DNA from: an uncultured Sphingomonadales bacterium
GTDB lineage: Bacteria > Pseudomonadota > Alphaproteobacteria > Sphingomonadales > Rhodothalassiaceae
Direction: 5' to 3'
NCBI GenBank assembly: GCA_947499155.1
Contig: CANMND010000001.1
Location: 248,001-312,000 of the forward strand
DNA length: 64,000 bases
The position numbers and the translations under genes were made by a program. Of this stretch, positions 36,864-45,674 are shown piece after piece (the first letter of the stretch is position 1; each line of letters begins with the position of its first letter). The notes under the pieces were generated by a model. The model ran no database searches and was not told the DNA's origin. It saw nothing but the letters and a program-made list of their open reading frames with translations.

Positions 36864-37649
36864 ATGATACAAGATCTTAAATCACGTCGTTGGCGGGGGG
36901 TTTCTGCGGGCAGTGTGCTACTGGCATTACTGGCCCTGATCTTGTTCGCCATACCTGGCCCCGGGTACCGTGTGGGACTATGGCCTTTTGGTACCGCTGT
37001 GGAGTTGATGCGCTGGGCCTTTTATATCGGTGCGAGTGGCGCTGCACTTGGATTATTAGGCCTGTTGCTGAGTCTGCGACAAAAGCGCCAGATGTTCGTA
37101 AGCCGCTTTGTCATTGCCATACTCATAGGCGGCGGCATTTCCAGCTCTTTATACCTCATGCGTGCGAATGCAGGGTCCTATGTTCCAATCCATGATGTCA
37201 CAACTGATTTGGTCGATCCGCCCAGCTTTACGGTTATCCCGCCACGTGTCTACGATCCTTATATTGTTCCTGACAGGGGACGTGCTGATCTTGCAAGTCT
37301 TGATCCAAAGGCACGTTGGCGTATCTATCATAAAGAGGCCTATGGTGATATCGGGCCACTTTATCTGAACCTTGATCATGATGACACGATCAGGGCAGCT
37401 GAGGCTGTTGCACAAGACATGGGCTGGAAAATTGTCGCGGTCGATCCTGAACAGGGTCGTATAGAGGCAACAGCTCAAAGCACCTGGTTCGGCTTTAAAG
37501 ACGATGTGGTCATTCGCGTTCGGGAGGAGACTGAAGGGTCTCGTGTGGATATCCGCTCGGTGTCCCGAATCGGAATCGGCGATATAGGCGCCAATGCCAA
37601 GCGCATTCGGACGTATCTGTCACATTTACAAAACAAGGCACTCCAATGA
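36864..37649 (+). CDS. DUF1499 membrane protein
   Basis: 261 residues from the ATG at 36864, chosen because ggggaag precedes it; the ATG at 36852 has no such site. Three transmembrane helices (about 15-35, 45-70, 80-100) are followed by a C-terminal DUF1499 domain (WRIYHKEAYGDIGPLYLN, VDPEQGRIEATAQSTWFGF). Function unknown. Its stop overlaps the next gene by four bases. Confidence 0.8.
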   Translation: MIQDLKSRRWRGVSAGSVLLALLALILFAIPGPGYRVGLWPFGTAVELMRWAFYIGASGAALGLLGLLLSLRQKRQMFVSRFVIAILIGGGISSSLYLMRANAGSYVPIHDVTTDLVDPPSFTVIPPRVYDPYIVPDRGRADLASLDPKARWRIYHKEAYGDIGPLYLNLDHDDTIRAAEAVAQDMGWKIVAVDPEQGRIEATAQSTWFGFKDDVVIRVREETEGSRVDIRSVSRIGIGDIGANAKRIRTYLSHLQNKALQ

Positions 37650-37879
37650 AAACCCTGTTCTCAATATTGATCTTTGGCGGGCTATTGCTGGCCACTATCC
37701 TCGTTAGTATCTTCATTTATCATGAAATTGGTGACGTCACTATGTCCACACACGGCTTTGTGGCCATGGGTTTTGGTATACTTCTTACCCTTGGCCTCGG
37801 CACCGGTCTCATGTATCTGGTGTTTTACTCATCTCGTCGTGGATATGACGAGGATCACCCTGAAATTACTGATGACTGA
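37646..37879 (+). CDS. Small two-helix membrane protein
   Basis: 77 residues with two hydrophobic helices (about 5-25 and 42-62) and a short acidic tail (DEDHPEITDD). I do not recognise a family. It is translationally coupled to the DUF1499 gene and 9 bp before mscS, so it may be an accessory subunit of either. Confidence 0.7.
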   Translation: MKTLFSILIFGGLLLATILVSIFIYHEIGDVTMSTHGFVAMGFGILLTLGLGTGLMYLVFYSSRRGYDEDHPEITDD

Positions 37880-37888
37880 ATAATCTCA

Positions 37889-39043
37889 ATGGAAATTGCT
37901 TCGATACAAGACTTCTGGGCGCTGGTTGTAGATGTTTGGGAGAACGGCTTTTACGGACTCCATATCGCTGACAGTCTGGTTGCGTTGTTGGTTTTCTTCA
38001 TCTTCATGCTGTTGCGCAATCTGTTCACCCGATTTGTCATGAGTGCGATCGGGCGAACAGTAAAGCGCACCAAGACCGAAGTTGATGACCGCATTCTGGA
38101 TGCCATGAGTGGTCCCATTCGCTTTATTCCTGTGGTCATGGGGATATTTTTTGCCACCAGCATTCTCAATGTCGGCGACGACACCAAAGCATTTTTCCAC
38201 AATGTGAATCGCTCACTGGTCGCTTTTACCTTGTTTTGGGCCCTTTATCGTGCCGTCGCGCCCGTAGGCTCTGTCCTGATGAAAGCACGCGTCTTTCTCA
38301 GTTCCGCCATGGTGGATTGGCTGGTCAAGGCTGCAAAGATTGCCTTTGCCCTGCTTGGTGGTGCGACAATCCTTGAGATGTGGGGCATTTCTGTAGGGCC
38401 GATAATCGCGGGACTTGGGCTTTTCGGTGTCGCTCTGGCACTGGGCGCACAAGACCTGTTTAAAAACCTTATCGCAGGACTTTTCGTCATCGGCGAACGT
38501 CGCTTTTATCCTGGTGACTGGATCAACGTCGATGGCGTTGTGGAAGGAACAGTTGAGCGGATCGGGTTTCGAACAACCATGGTTCGGCGCTTTGACAGAG
38601 CTCCTGTCTATGTCCCCAACTCCAAACTCTCCGACAATGCCGTAACCAATTTCTCACGCATGACCCACAGACGGATCAAATGGCTGATTGGTGTGGAATA
38701 CCGAACAACCAAAGAGCAGCTTCGGGTTATACGTGACGAAATTGAAGCTTATGTTCATGGCAATGAAGATTTCGCTTCGCCGACTGAAGTGTCCACATTT
38801 GTGCGGATCGATGCCTTTTCCGACAGTTCAATTGATATCTTGCTCTATTGTTTCACCCGGACGACGAATTGGGGCGAGTGGTTGGCGATCAAGGAGCAGC
38901 TTGCGCTCAAGATTAAAGAAATTGTAGAAGGTGCCGGCAGCGGGTTTGCCTTCCCCAGCCGCTCACTCTATCTGGAATCGACAGCTGATGCGCCAGAACC
39001 ATTTCCGTTTTCATTATCAGGCGATACAGCAACTTCCGACTAG
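37889..39043 (+). CDS. MscS-family mechanosensitive ion channel
   Basis: 384 residues. Four or so N-terminal helices, then the pore helix and the beta domain (LFKNLIAGLFVIGERRFYPGD, then VYVPNSKLSDNAVTNFS) that define MscS. Opens under membrane tension after osmotic downshock. Third gene of a DUF1499/small-membrane-protein/MscS unit. Confidence 0.92.
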   Translation: MEIASIQDFWALVVDVWENGFYGLHIADSLVALLVFFIFMLLRNLFTRFVMSAIGRTVKRTKTEVDDRILDAMSGPIRFIPVVMGIFFATSILNVGDDTKAFFHNVNRSLVAFTLFWALYRAVAPVGSVLMKARVFLSSAMVDWLVKAAKIAFALLGGATILEMWGISVGPIIAGLGLFGVALALGAQDLFKNLIAGLFVIGERRFYPGDWINVDGVVEGTVERIGFRTTMVRRFDRAPVYVPNSKLSDNAVTNFSRMTHRRIKWLIGVEYRTTKEQLRVIRDEIEAYVHGNEDFASPTEVSTFVRIDAFSDSSIDILLYCFTRTTNWGEWLAIKEQLALKIKEIVEGAGSGFAFPSRSLYLESTADAPEPFPFSLSGDTATSD

Positions 39044-39102
39044 GACGCACAGCAACCAGTCCGGTGAGTACCTAAAACAAAGTACTCCCCCATCTGCAAG
39101 TC

Positions 39103-39492
39103 ATGGATAAGACCTCAATGCCCAATCCTCGCGTTCCAGTTATACGTACGGCTCCGCATTTTTCAGACCTCAATCTGAATGGCCATATCTTTGGTGGATG
39201 GCTGCTGTCCCAAATGGATACTGCAGGTGGCATAACGGCCAGTGAACGGGCCGATGGCGCGGTCGCGACTGTTGCGATCGAAGCCATGAAATTCCATAGG
39301 CCAGTGCAGGTCGGGGATATTGTCAGTTGTTACACAGAAATCATCAAGGTTGGACATACATCCATGCATGTCCGGGTCGAAGTCTGTGTCAGGCGCAGGA
39401 ACCATGAAGCCGAATTCCGCGTGACCGAAGGGACATTTATTTTTGTGGCAGTGGATGCAGAAGGGTGTCCTCGCCCCGTCCCCGACATTTAA
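39103..39492 (+). CDS. Acyl-CoA thioesterase, YciA-like hotdog fold
   Basis: 129 residues. The hotdog signature NGHIFGGWLLSQMDTAGGI and FHRPVQVGDIVSCYTEI match YciA-type broad-range acyl-CoA thioesterases. Cytoplasmic. A short GAGTAC/GTACTC hairpin (39066-39087) sits just upstream; no clear ribosome binding site, so the ATG at 39118 is an alternative start. Confidence 0.88.
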   Translation: MDKTSMPNPRVPVIRTAPHFSDLNLNGHIFGGWLLSQMDTAGGITASERADGAVATVAIEAMKFHRPVQVGDIVSCYTEIIKVGHTSMHVRVEVCVRRRNHEAEFRVTEGTFIFVAVDAEGCPRPVPDI

Positions 39493-39520
39493 AATCAATG
39501 CTGGGTATCTGGGCTGAAGA

Positions 39521-40009
39521 TCAGGTCTGAGGACCGGTACAAGGCGCACAAACACCATGCACTTCCACGGTTTGACTGTCGATCAGAAACCCGTGGTTTT
39601 CCGCCTCCCGAGTGACCATGGAAGCAATGTCCTCACCGGCCATCTCAATAACGGTTGCGCACCGGTTACATATTAGAAACTGGCTGATATGATGACTGAG
39701 AGGAACCCTGCATCCCACATAGGCATTAAGCGATTCAATGCGATGGATCAGGCCATTTTCCAACAGAAACTGCAACGCCCGATAAACGGTCGGCGGACGC
39801 ACTTTTCTGTCCGGCTCTGAAAGCATTTCCAGAAGGTCATAAGCCTTCACCGCCTGATGCCCGCCCCAGATCAACTCCAGAACCCGGCGGCGCATCTCAG
39901 TCAGGCGGGTGCCACGCTCAGAACACACAGCCTTCGCAGTTGCCATTGCGTCAGCAAGGCAGACATGATGATCATGCGGATAACCCGGTTTAATAAAATG
40001 ATCGTCCAT
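39521..40009 (-). CDS. zur: Fur-family zinc uptake regulator Zur
   Basis: 162 residues. The winged helix covers about 35-90 (RRRVLELIWGGHQAVKAYDLL, RPPTVYRALQFLLENGLIHR). The structural zinc cysteines are CNRC and CAPC, and a His-rich N-terminus and HHIS region follow Fur-family layout. Its location next to a ZnuD-type receptor with a Zur-like operator between them decides the Zur call over Fur or PerR. Confidence 0.88.
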   Translation of the reverse strand: MDDHFIKPGYPHDHHVCLADAMATAKAVCSERGTRLTEMRRRVLELIWGGHQAVKAYDLLEMLSEPDRKVRPPTVYRALQFLLENGLIHRIESLNAYVGCRVPLSHHISQFLICNRCATVIEMAGEDIASMVTREAENHGFLIDSQTVEVHGVCAPCTGPQT

Positions 40010-40076
40010 GAATTCTCCCTACAAGGGCACTTTAGCGGCCATCTGAGCCAAAGCCAAGACCATGCACTTGACCTGC

Positions 40077-40093
40077 ATGTAATAATATAACAT
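40077..40093. promoter_or_regulatory. Candidate Zur box upstream of znuD
   Basis: ATGTAATAATATAACAT is a 17-bp palindrome with seven of eight pairs matching around position 40085. It fits the AT-rich dyad pattern known for Zur sites (TGTTATAWTATAACA-like). It lies 39 bp before the receptor start and 68 bp before zur, so it could control both. Confidence 0.65.
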
Positions 40094-40131
40094 AACATGA
40101 GCATGAGTACCTGTCAAAAACAAGAGATGTT

Positions 40132-42225
40132 ATGAGCAACTGGTCAAAATCTTTAATCGTTATTCTTGGCGCCCCGGCAGTGTTTGCAGCGACTATTGCC
40201 CATGCCGATCAGCAAAAGCACCAAGGACATGGCACAGGCAGTCTTCAGGAGATTGTAGTAACTGCGCATCCTGGTGCGCGTTCTCGCTATGCGGTGACCC
40301 AGGGCACCTCAGTACTTGGCGGCGAGGATATGGAAAGGGCCATGTCCGCAACCATTGGCGACAGCCTCGACCATCTGCCTGGCATCTCACAGACAGCTTA
40401 TGGCCAAGGCGCAAGCCGCCCGATCGTCCGCGGGCTGGGAGGCGACAGGCTACGCCTGCTGGTCAACGGCCTTGGGACATTTGACGCTTCGTCCACCAGT
40501 CCTGACCACGCGGTGGCTCTCGACCTCTCCACCGCTGACAGGGTCGAAGTGGTGCGCGGGCCGGCAACTCTGAAATATGGATCGAATGCCATTGCAGGCG
40601 TCATCAATGTCATTGACAGCCGTGTACCGCGTGACATTCCTCTGGATGGCGGCATAGAGGGCTTTGTCCGTTCAAGCTACGGCACCAATGCCAATGAAAC
40701 ACTCAATGGCGGTAGCATCAATGCGCATTTAGGTGGCGGGCTGGTCGCGCATATTGATGGTTTTTTCCGTGATACGGACGATTTCAAGGCTCCAGGATTT
40801 CTGCGCTCCAAGACATTAAGAGACGCCGAGCCGCTGGAAGCTGGCGAGACCGAACCCTTTAAGCGCGCTGTTAATTCAGACCTGCGGGCGTGGGGTGCAA
40901 CCGGTGGATTGTCTTATGTCGGACGCAACGGCTTTATCGGTGCATCCGTTGGGCGACTTGATAATCAATATGGCATTCCCGTCGAACTTGAACATGCGCA
41001 TGAAGATGACCATACCGATCATGATGACGACCATACCGGTCATGATGACCACGATGATCTGGTCCGCGTTGATATCGAACAGGTCCGTGCCGATCTGATT
41101 GCCGAATGGAACAGCCCCTTTTGGATTTTTGACCAGGCATCTGCGCGATTTGGGTACGGCGACTATGATCAGGTGGAACTGGAAGGCTCAGAAGTCGGCA
41201 CCATCTTCATGAATGATGAATGGGAAGGTCGTTTCGACCTCACCCAGACAGAACGCAGGGGCTGGACCGGCACATCAGGCCTGCATCTGCGTCGACGGTC
41301 ATTTGAAGCTGTCGGTCTTGAGGCCTTTGTCCCGCCAAACACCACATTTCAGTGGGGCCTTTACAGTTATCAAAGTTATGAATCAGGTCCGTGGCACCTG
41401 GATGCGGGCATTCGCTTCGACAGGCAGGAAGCGCGGGCGAATACAATTGATGTCTCACGTAACTTCACCGGTGTCAGTGCATCTCTTGGCGCATCATACG
41501 AACTCGGTGATGGCTACCTCCTTGGCCTTAGTGCTTTCAGGGCTGAACGCGCACCCAACGCTGATGAACTGTTTTCTGACGGTCCTCATCTAGCCACCTT
41601 TATCTTCGAAAAAGGTGACCCGTCACTTGGCGAAGAAACAATCAAGGGCCTGGATGCAACCTTTAAAAAAGCAGGAAACCAGACCAGCTTTGCGCTTAAT
41701 ACATTCTACTATTCCTATAAGGACTATATTTTCGAGCGTCTTACCGGAGCTCTTGAAGACGGACTTCCGGTTGCCCAGTTCTCCAGCACCAACGCCCGTT
41801 TCTACGGCATGGAGCTGGAAGCCGAGCATACGCTGTGGGAACAAGGTGAATATGCCATTGGTATCAATACGGTTTTTGACTTCGTGAAGGCGAAGGATAC
41901 GGTCAATAACACCCCCCTGCCCCGGATCCCCCCGCTTTCAGTTACGCTCGGGAGCACTTTTGAAAGCCATTGGGTGGACGTGGACGTATCGGCCAACTAT
42001 ACTATAAAGCAGAAGAGCACGGCGCCTTTTGAGCTTACGACAGGCGATTACGTGGATCTTGCAACCGCAGTAACGGTTCACCCCTTCGAGAAGCATGATA
42101 TCACCTTTATCATTCAAGGTGATAATCTGCTCAACGAAAACATCCGGCACCACACAAGTTTTCTGAAAGACCTGGTGCCAGCACCTGGTCGGACTTTCCG
42201 ATTTACAGTCCGCGCCGGATTTTAG
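40132..42225 (+). CDS. znuD: TonB-dependent zinc receptor, ZnuD-like
   Basis: 697 residues. Signal peptide to about residue 25 (IAHA/DQQ). The plug domain starts with the TonB box region LQEIVVTA and includes VRGLGGDRLRLLVNGLG and VEVVRGPATLKYGSNAIAGVINV; a 22-strand barrel follows, ending in a C-terminal Phe (FTVRAGF). A His/Asp-rich loop (about 288-310, DHTDHDDDHTGHDDHDD) is the mark of zinc receptors such as neisserial ZnuD. Regulated by Zur, by context. Confidence 0.9.
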   Translation: MSNWSKSLIVILGAPAVFAATIAHADQQKHQGHGTGSLQEIVVTAHPGARSRYAVTQGTSVLGGEDMERAMSATIGDSLDHLPGISQTAYGQGASRPIVRGLGGDRLRLLVNGLGTFDASSTSPDHAVALDLSTADRVEVVRGPATLKYGSNAIAGVINVIDSRVPRDIPLDGGIEGFVRSSYGTNANETLNGGSINAHLGGGLVAHIDGFFRDTDDFKAPGFLRSKTLRDAEPLEAGETEPFKRAVNSDLRAWGATGGLSYVGRNGFIGASVGRLDNQYGIPVELEHAHEDDHTDHDDDHTGHDDHDDLVRVDIEQVRADLIAEWNSPFWIFDQASARFGYGDYDQVELEGSEVGTIFMNDEWEGRFDLTQTERRGWTGTSGLHLRRRSFEAVGLEAFVPPNTTFQWGLYSYQSYESGPWHLDAGIRFDRQEARANTIDVSRNFTGVSASLGASYELGDGYLLGLSAFRAERAPNADELFSDGPHLATFIFEKGDPSLGEETIKGLDATFKKAGNQTSFALNTFYYSYKDYIFERLTGALEDGLPVAQFSSTNARFYGMELEAEHTLWEQGEYAIGINTVFDFVKAKDTVNNTPLPRIPPLSVTLGSTFESHWVDVDVSANYTIKQKSTAPFELTTGDYVDLATAVTVHPFEKHDITFIIQGDNLLNENIRHHTSFLKDLVPAPGRTFRFTVRAGF
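41008..41049 (+). repeat. 21-nt tandem duplication encoding the His/Asp loop of znuD
   Basis: Two adjacent 21-base units (41008-41028 and 41029-41049) differ at a single base and encode DHTDHDD and DHTGHDD. Both keep the reading frame. It looks like a recent in-frame duplication that lengthened the zinc-binding loop. Confidence 0.85.
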
Positions 42226-42253
42226 CCGTCCAACGATCTGGAAGGGCGCATCA

Positions 42254-42295
42254 GAGCTACTATAGAGCACGCCTTGCCAAGGCGTGCCTTAGCTC
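42254..42295. terminator. Nested inverted repeat after znuD, possible terminator
   Basis: GCACGCCTT-GCC-AAGGCGTGC (42267-42287) is a perfect nine-base hairpin, enclosed by an outer pair GAGCTA (42254-42259) and TAGCTC (42290-42295). There is no T-run, so it may be a rho-dependent stop or an mRNA 3' structure rather than an intrinsic terminator. Confidence 0.5.
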
Positions 42296-42336
42296 CTCGT
42301 GCACTTCATTTTTGCAACCACTTACAAGGAGATTAC

Positions 42337-42972
42337 ATGATCGACCTATATAGCTGGGCAACGCCCAATGGTCATAAAATATCAATCATGCTCGAAGAAT
42401 GTGGACTGGACTACAAAGTCTATCCAATCGACATAAGCAAGGGCCTTCAGCGTCGGCCCGACTTTCTTGCGATCAACCCCAACGGCAAAATCCCTGCCAT
42501 CGTGGATCATGGGGGTGACGACGGCGAAATCCACGTGTTTGAAACTGCATCAATCCTGATCTATCTGGCAGAAAAGTGTGGAAAGTTTCTGCCTGAGAGA
42601 GTTACCGCACGGACTTCGGTGCTCAATTGGCTTATCTGGGAGGCTGCCAATATCAGCCCCACATTCAGTCAGGCTTTCCATTTCTATCGCCAGGCTCCAC
42701 ACCAGATGTCTTATGCCATTGAACGTTATCGCGAGAAGTCCTTAAGGCTTTTGTCGGTGTTTGATAATCAGCTCTCAAAATCGAAATGGCTGGCAGGTGA
42801 CGACTACAGCATTGCTGACATGGCATGCTTTTCCTGGATCAAGGTTGGCCGACAAATTCTCCAGGAAGAAACGAGAGGCGCAATGCCAGACATGCCCCAC
42901 TGCCAACGCTGGCTTACCCAGATGTCACGGCGCCCCGCTGTTCAGCGAGGTATACTTGTCCTTGCCGACTAA
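42337..42972 (+). CDS. Glutathione S-transferase, YfcG-like
   Basis: 211 residues from the ATG at 42337, which follows aaggag by six bases; an upstream in-frame start inside the hairpin is rejected. The thioredoxin-like N-terminus (LYSWATPNGHKISIMLEECG, HVFETASILIYLAEKCG) and helical C-terminus are complete. The pattern resembles YfcG/Nu-class enzymes active on disulfides. Cytoplasmic. Confidence 0.88.
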   Translation: MIDLYSWATPNGHKISIMLEECGLDYKVYPIDISKGLQRRPDFLAINPNGKIPAIVDHGGDDGEIHVFETASILIYLAEKCGKFLPERVTARTSVLNWLIWEAANISPTFSQAFHFYRQAPHQMSYAIERYREKSLRLLSVFDNQLSKSKWLAGDDYSIADMACFSWIKVGRQILQEETRGAMPDMPHCQRWLTQMSRRPAVQRGILVLAD

Positions 42973-43016
42973 CGGCTGGCAGGGACATGGCAGTTAGCCT
43001 CCCCATTTTCTTACAC

Positions 43017-43427
43017 TCACCCTTCTTCCACACTGAAGCCAAAAGCTTCCAACCCTTCTGCCAGATAGTCGGCAATCAGGGGCGTGGAAAGCAGATAGTC
43101 CGCCGTGCTCTGCGTCGCCTCACGCAACGCTTCGCGGCGGGCCTGCTCAAATTCCTCAATCGTAATCGTCGAGCGCCCCAACCACATCAGACAGACAAGA
43201 TCAATACGCTCATCCTCATTCAAATCATCAATGAATTGTGCCAGTTCAGAAAATCCTGCCTCAGAACTGCGCCGCTCAGTCACATCAACCTCGTCCCCTT
43301 CTTCATAAGGGGAATCCACCCAGGCTTCTTGCGACCGGGCGATGATGAACGATACGGTATCCACGGAGACATTCAGCACACTGTCTTCGTCATTCTCAGG
43401 GTTGTCTGGCCACTTTCCTGGTATCAT
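43017..43427 (-). CDS. DUF3775 protein
   Basis: 136 residues from the ATG at 43427, preceded by GGGGTG; ATG 43439 is an alternative. The longer frame upstream overlaps the HPF-like gene and is not supported. The core reads VLNVSVDTVSFIIARSQEA, then IDLVCLMWLGRSTITIEEFE, as in DUF3775. Function unknown. It lies 16 bp after the HPF-like gene and is probably co-transcribed with it. Confidence 0.75.
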   Translation of the reverse strand: MIPGKWPDNPENDEDSVLNVSVDTVSFIIARSQEAWVDSPYEEGDEVDVTERRSSEAGFSELAQFIDDLNEDERIDLVCLMWLGRSTITIEEFEQARREALREATQSTADYLLSTPLIADYLAEGLEAFGFSVEEG

Positions 43428-43443
43428 GAGGCACCCCATATCA

Positions 43444-43812
43444 TCAGGTGATATCAGACGAGGCAACGGGTGCGTCCTGCTGCCTGCCCAGTTCACGCAT
43501 GCGCTCGACTTTGTCCAATAGATGTCGCCTGATAACCCAAAATCTGTCCCGAACAGCTTTGTGTACATCATGATGGTCTGCTGCAACCTGACTGACGATC
43601 GCATCACCAGTTCCATCGTCCAAGATACGAAGATGAGTGTAAAAAAGCTGCGGGCACCCACGGGGACGATGGGGCGATTCAGCAGGTGCAGTCCCTGATA
43701 AAGGACGATCGACCAGATGGACCAATTTATCCATCTCGCCCCGTAAGCGCGCTACCGCGGCATCGGAATGATGCAGTCCGCGAAAAACGACTGATAAATT
43801 CATATCGGTCAT
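43444..43812 (-). CDS. HPF/RaiA-like ribosome-associated protein (tentative)
   Basis: 122 residues. GGAGT lies five bases before the ATG. The pattern resembles the single-domain HPF/RaiA family: an opening strand (LSVVFRGLHHSDAAVARLRG), central strands with HRPRGCPQLFYTHLRI, then VHKAVRDRFWVIRRHLLDKVERM, the basic C-terminal helix. Such proteins bind the 30S subunit in stress. The match is partial, so this is a tentative call. Confidence 0.6.
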   Translation of the reverse strand: MTDMNLSVVFRGLHHSDAAVARLRGEMDKLVHLVDRPLSGTAPAESPHRPRGCPQLFYTHLRILDDGTGDAIVSQVAADHHDVHKAVRDRFWVIRRHLLDKVERMRELGRQQDAPVASSDIT

Positions 43813-43956
43813 AAGCGACTCCTATCAGTATTTAATATACTCGAAGTCGGCCTTCAGCATGAGTCTTAACGACCATAAAGGTCAATGCTGGATGCAGATT
43901 CGCCCTTCTGAAATACCAGTCAGGCTTACAGTCGTTTTTAAATCATTCATCCTTAT

Positions 43957-43997
43957 AAAAAAACGGCATCGACCCCTTGGATCCATGCCGTTTTTTA
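43957..43997 (-). terminator. Terminator of the M20 amidohydrolase gene
   Basis: AAAAAACGGCAT pairs over 12 bases with ATGCCGTTTTTT around a 15-base loop. T-runs lie on both strands, so it can act in either direction; the minus strand is the relevant one, 29 bases after the M20 stop. Confidence 0.88.
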
Positions 43998-44025
43998 ATG
44001 TGTCTGATTGACGTCTCCACGAGAC

Positions 44026-45351
44026 TTATCGACCAGCAAGCAATTCCAGTGCTGCCTCTGTCATCGTCAGCACGCCGGTTTTGATCGTAGGTTCGGGCAA
44101 AGGCGCAAAATAAGCTGAGTGCAATGATGGCAGGCTAAGCTCACCACGCTGAGACGCTGCAAATTTTTCAGGCTCCACCGCCCCAAGCCAAACTATCATA
44201 CTGGGAATACCTTCCCTGCCATAACGCCCAAAGTCCTCACCTCCCATGACGGGGCCAACTTTCAGAACTTGATCATCACCAAATACCGACTCCCAAACAT
44301 TAACCAGACGCGCGGTCAACTCCGGGTCATTGTATGTTGCAGGCGTATATTCATCCTTCACTTCAACAATCGGCAGCCTGTCTTCAGGGATCCCAAATGC
44401 ACGCGCAGTATTGGTGGCAATTCTCTCGACGGAATTCAGAATATGATCTCGCGTTTCATCGGAATAGCTGCGGACAGTCAGCTGCAAGTCCACCTGGTCG
44501 CTGATTACATTATGCTTGGCACCGCCATGAATGGATCCAACCGTCACCACAATCGGATCCTGGGGGTCAACTTCACGGCTGGCGATAGTTTGAAGGCCCA
44601 TGACGATCTGGCTGGCAAGGACAATGGGGTCCTTTGTAGCATGTGGATAGGCCCCATGGCCGCCAATACCACGGACCGTTATGTCAACCGAATCCACATT
44701 GGCGAGGGCATAGCCAGGAACATAGGCAATACGTCCCGCATCCAATGAGGCGCTCACATGAAGGGCTATATTATAATCAGGCCGCGGAAAGCGTTCAAAC
44801 AGGCCGTCTTCCAGCATGGCCTTGGCCCCGGCGCCGCGTTCTTCCGCTGGCTGACCTATCATGACAAGCGTCCCTTGCCACTGGTCTTTCATCTTTGCCA
44901 GACGCCTTGCCGTACCGACGAAGACTGTCATGTGGACATCATGCCCGCAGGCATGCATCACAGACACTTCCTGTCCCGTCTGTTCAACAGCAGTTACCCT
45001 GGATGCATATGGTTTTCCTGTCATCTCTTTTACAGGCAATGCGTCCATATCGGCTCTGATCAGTACCGTAGGACCTGCACCATTTTTCATAATAGCGACT
45101 AGCCCATGTCCACCAACATTCGGTGTGACGTCAAAACCAACGTCCTCCAGTTCCTTGCGCATCCGCGCGGCACTTTGTTCTTCTTGAAACGACAACTCAG
45201 GATGAGTGTGCAGGTGTTTATAAAGTGCATCAAGATAGGAATAATCATCCGCTATCGCTTTGGAGAGAATAGACGTTTCCTGGGCCATCGCCATCCCGGA
45301 CAAACCAAGTGACAAGGTGATTGCAGCAAAGAAATATCTGTAATTCATCAT
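44026..45351 (-). CDS. Periplasmic M20-family amidohydrolase
   Basis: 441 residues with a signal peptide (cleavage after AMAQ, about residue 24). Metal and catalytic motifs of the M20D group are visible: ADMDALPVKE, MHACGHDVHM, GQPAEERGAGAKAML and the dimerisation domain (GGHGAYPHATKDP). Family members hydrolyse N-acyl amino acids or small amides. The signal peptide sends this one to the periplasm. The first two codons are both ATG. Confidence 0.9.
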   Translation of the reverse strand: MMNYRYFFAAITLSLGLSGMAMAQETSILSKAIADDYSYLDALYKHLHTHPELSFQEEQSAARMRKELEDVGFDVTPNVGGHGLVAIMKNGAGPTVLIRADMDALPVKEMTGKPYASRVTAVEQTGQEVSVMHACGHDVHMTVFVGTARRLAKMKDQWQGTLVMIGQPAEERGAGAKAMLEDGLFERFPRPDYNIALHVSASLDAGRIAYVPGYALANVDSVDITVRGIGGHGAYPHATKDPIVLASQIVMGLQTIASREVDPQDPIVVTVGSIHGGAKHNVISDQVDLQLTVRSYSDETRDHILNSVERIATNTARAFGIPEDRLPIVEVKDEYTPATYNDPELTARLVNVWESVFGDDQVLKVGPVMGGEDFGRYGREGIPSMIVWLGAVEPEKFAASQRGELSLPSLHSAYFAPLPEPTIKTGVLTMTEAALELLAGR

Positions 45352-45674
45352 ATGTACCTTGTTTCTTCATGGGGCTTCACAGCAAGTGCCACCATGGTCA
45401 AGGCAAAAGCCTGTGATAGTTGGCACAAAATCGCAAGTACCATATGCGCTTTGTAATTGCCCGTGACTGTATTGGCCGAAGACTTTTTCCACCTTTCTAC
45501 ATTCAGTGTACAGATTTTATAAATTCAAATACTTATTGCTACTATTTTAATTAAAATTTTAAGAAAAATAGTATATACACATAAATTTAAATTAATTTGA
45601 CTAACTATAACTCATTTATTATAGAAATTATAATTGAAAGATGGATTGCAGCCTACAAGGCTGGGAGTAAAGCC
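45352..45674. other. AT-rich divergent intergenic region
   Basis: 323 bp between the M20 amidohydrolase and the EAL gene. Bases 45541-45600 contain only six G or C of 60. No gene is seen. A promoter-like pair lies at 45597-45625. Confidence 0.6.
45597..45625 (+). promoter_or_regulatory. Candidate promoter of the EAL gene
   Basis: TTGACT (45597-45602) and TATAGA (45620-45625) are separated by 17 bp and match the sigma70 consensus at five and four of six positions. Transcription would start near 45632, upstream of the ATG at 45675, which supports that start over the in-frame TTG at 45597. Confidence 0.4.

Noticed and set aside
43428-43661. Long upstream extension of the DUF3775 gene
   Set aside because: It runs antiparallel in frame terms through the HPF-like gene on the same strand and adds residues unlike DUF3775; internal ATG codons near 43427-43439 are better placed.
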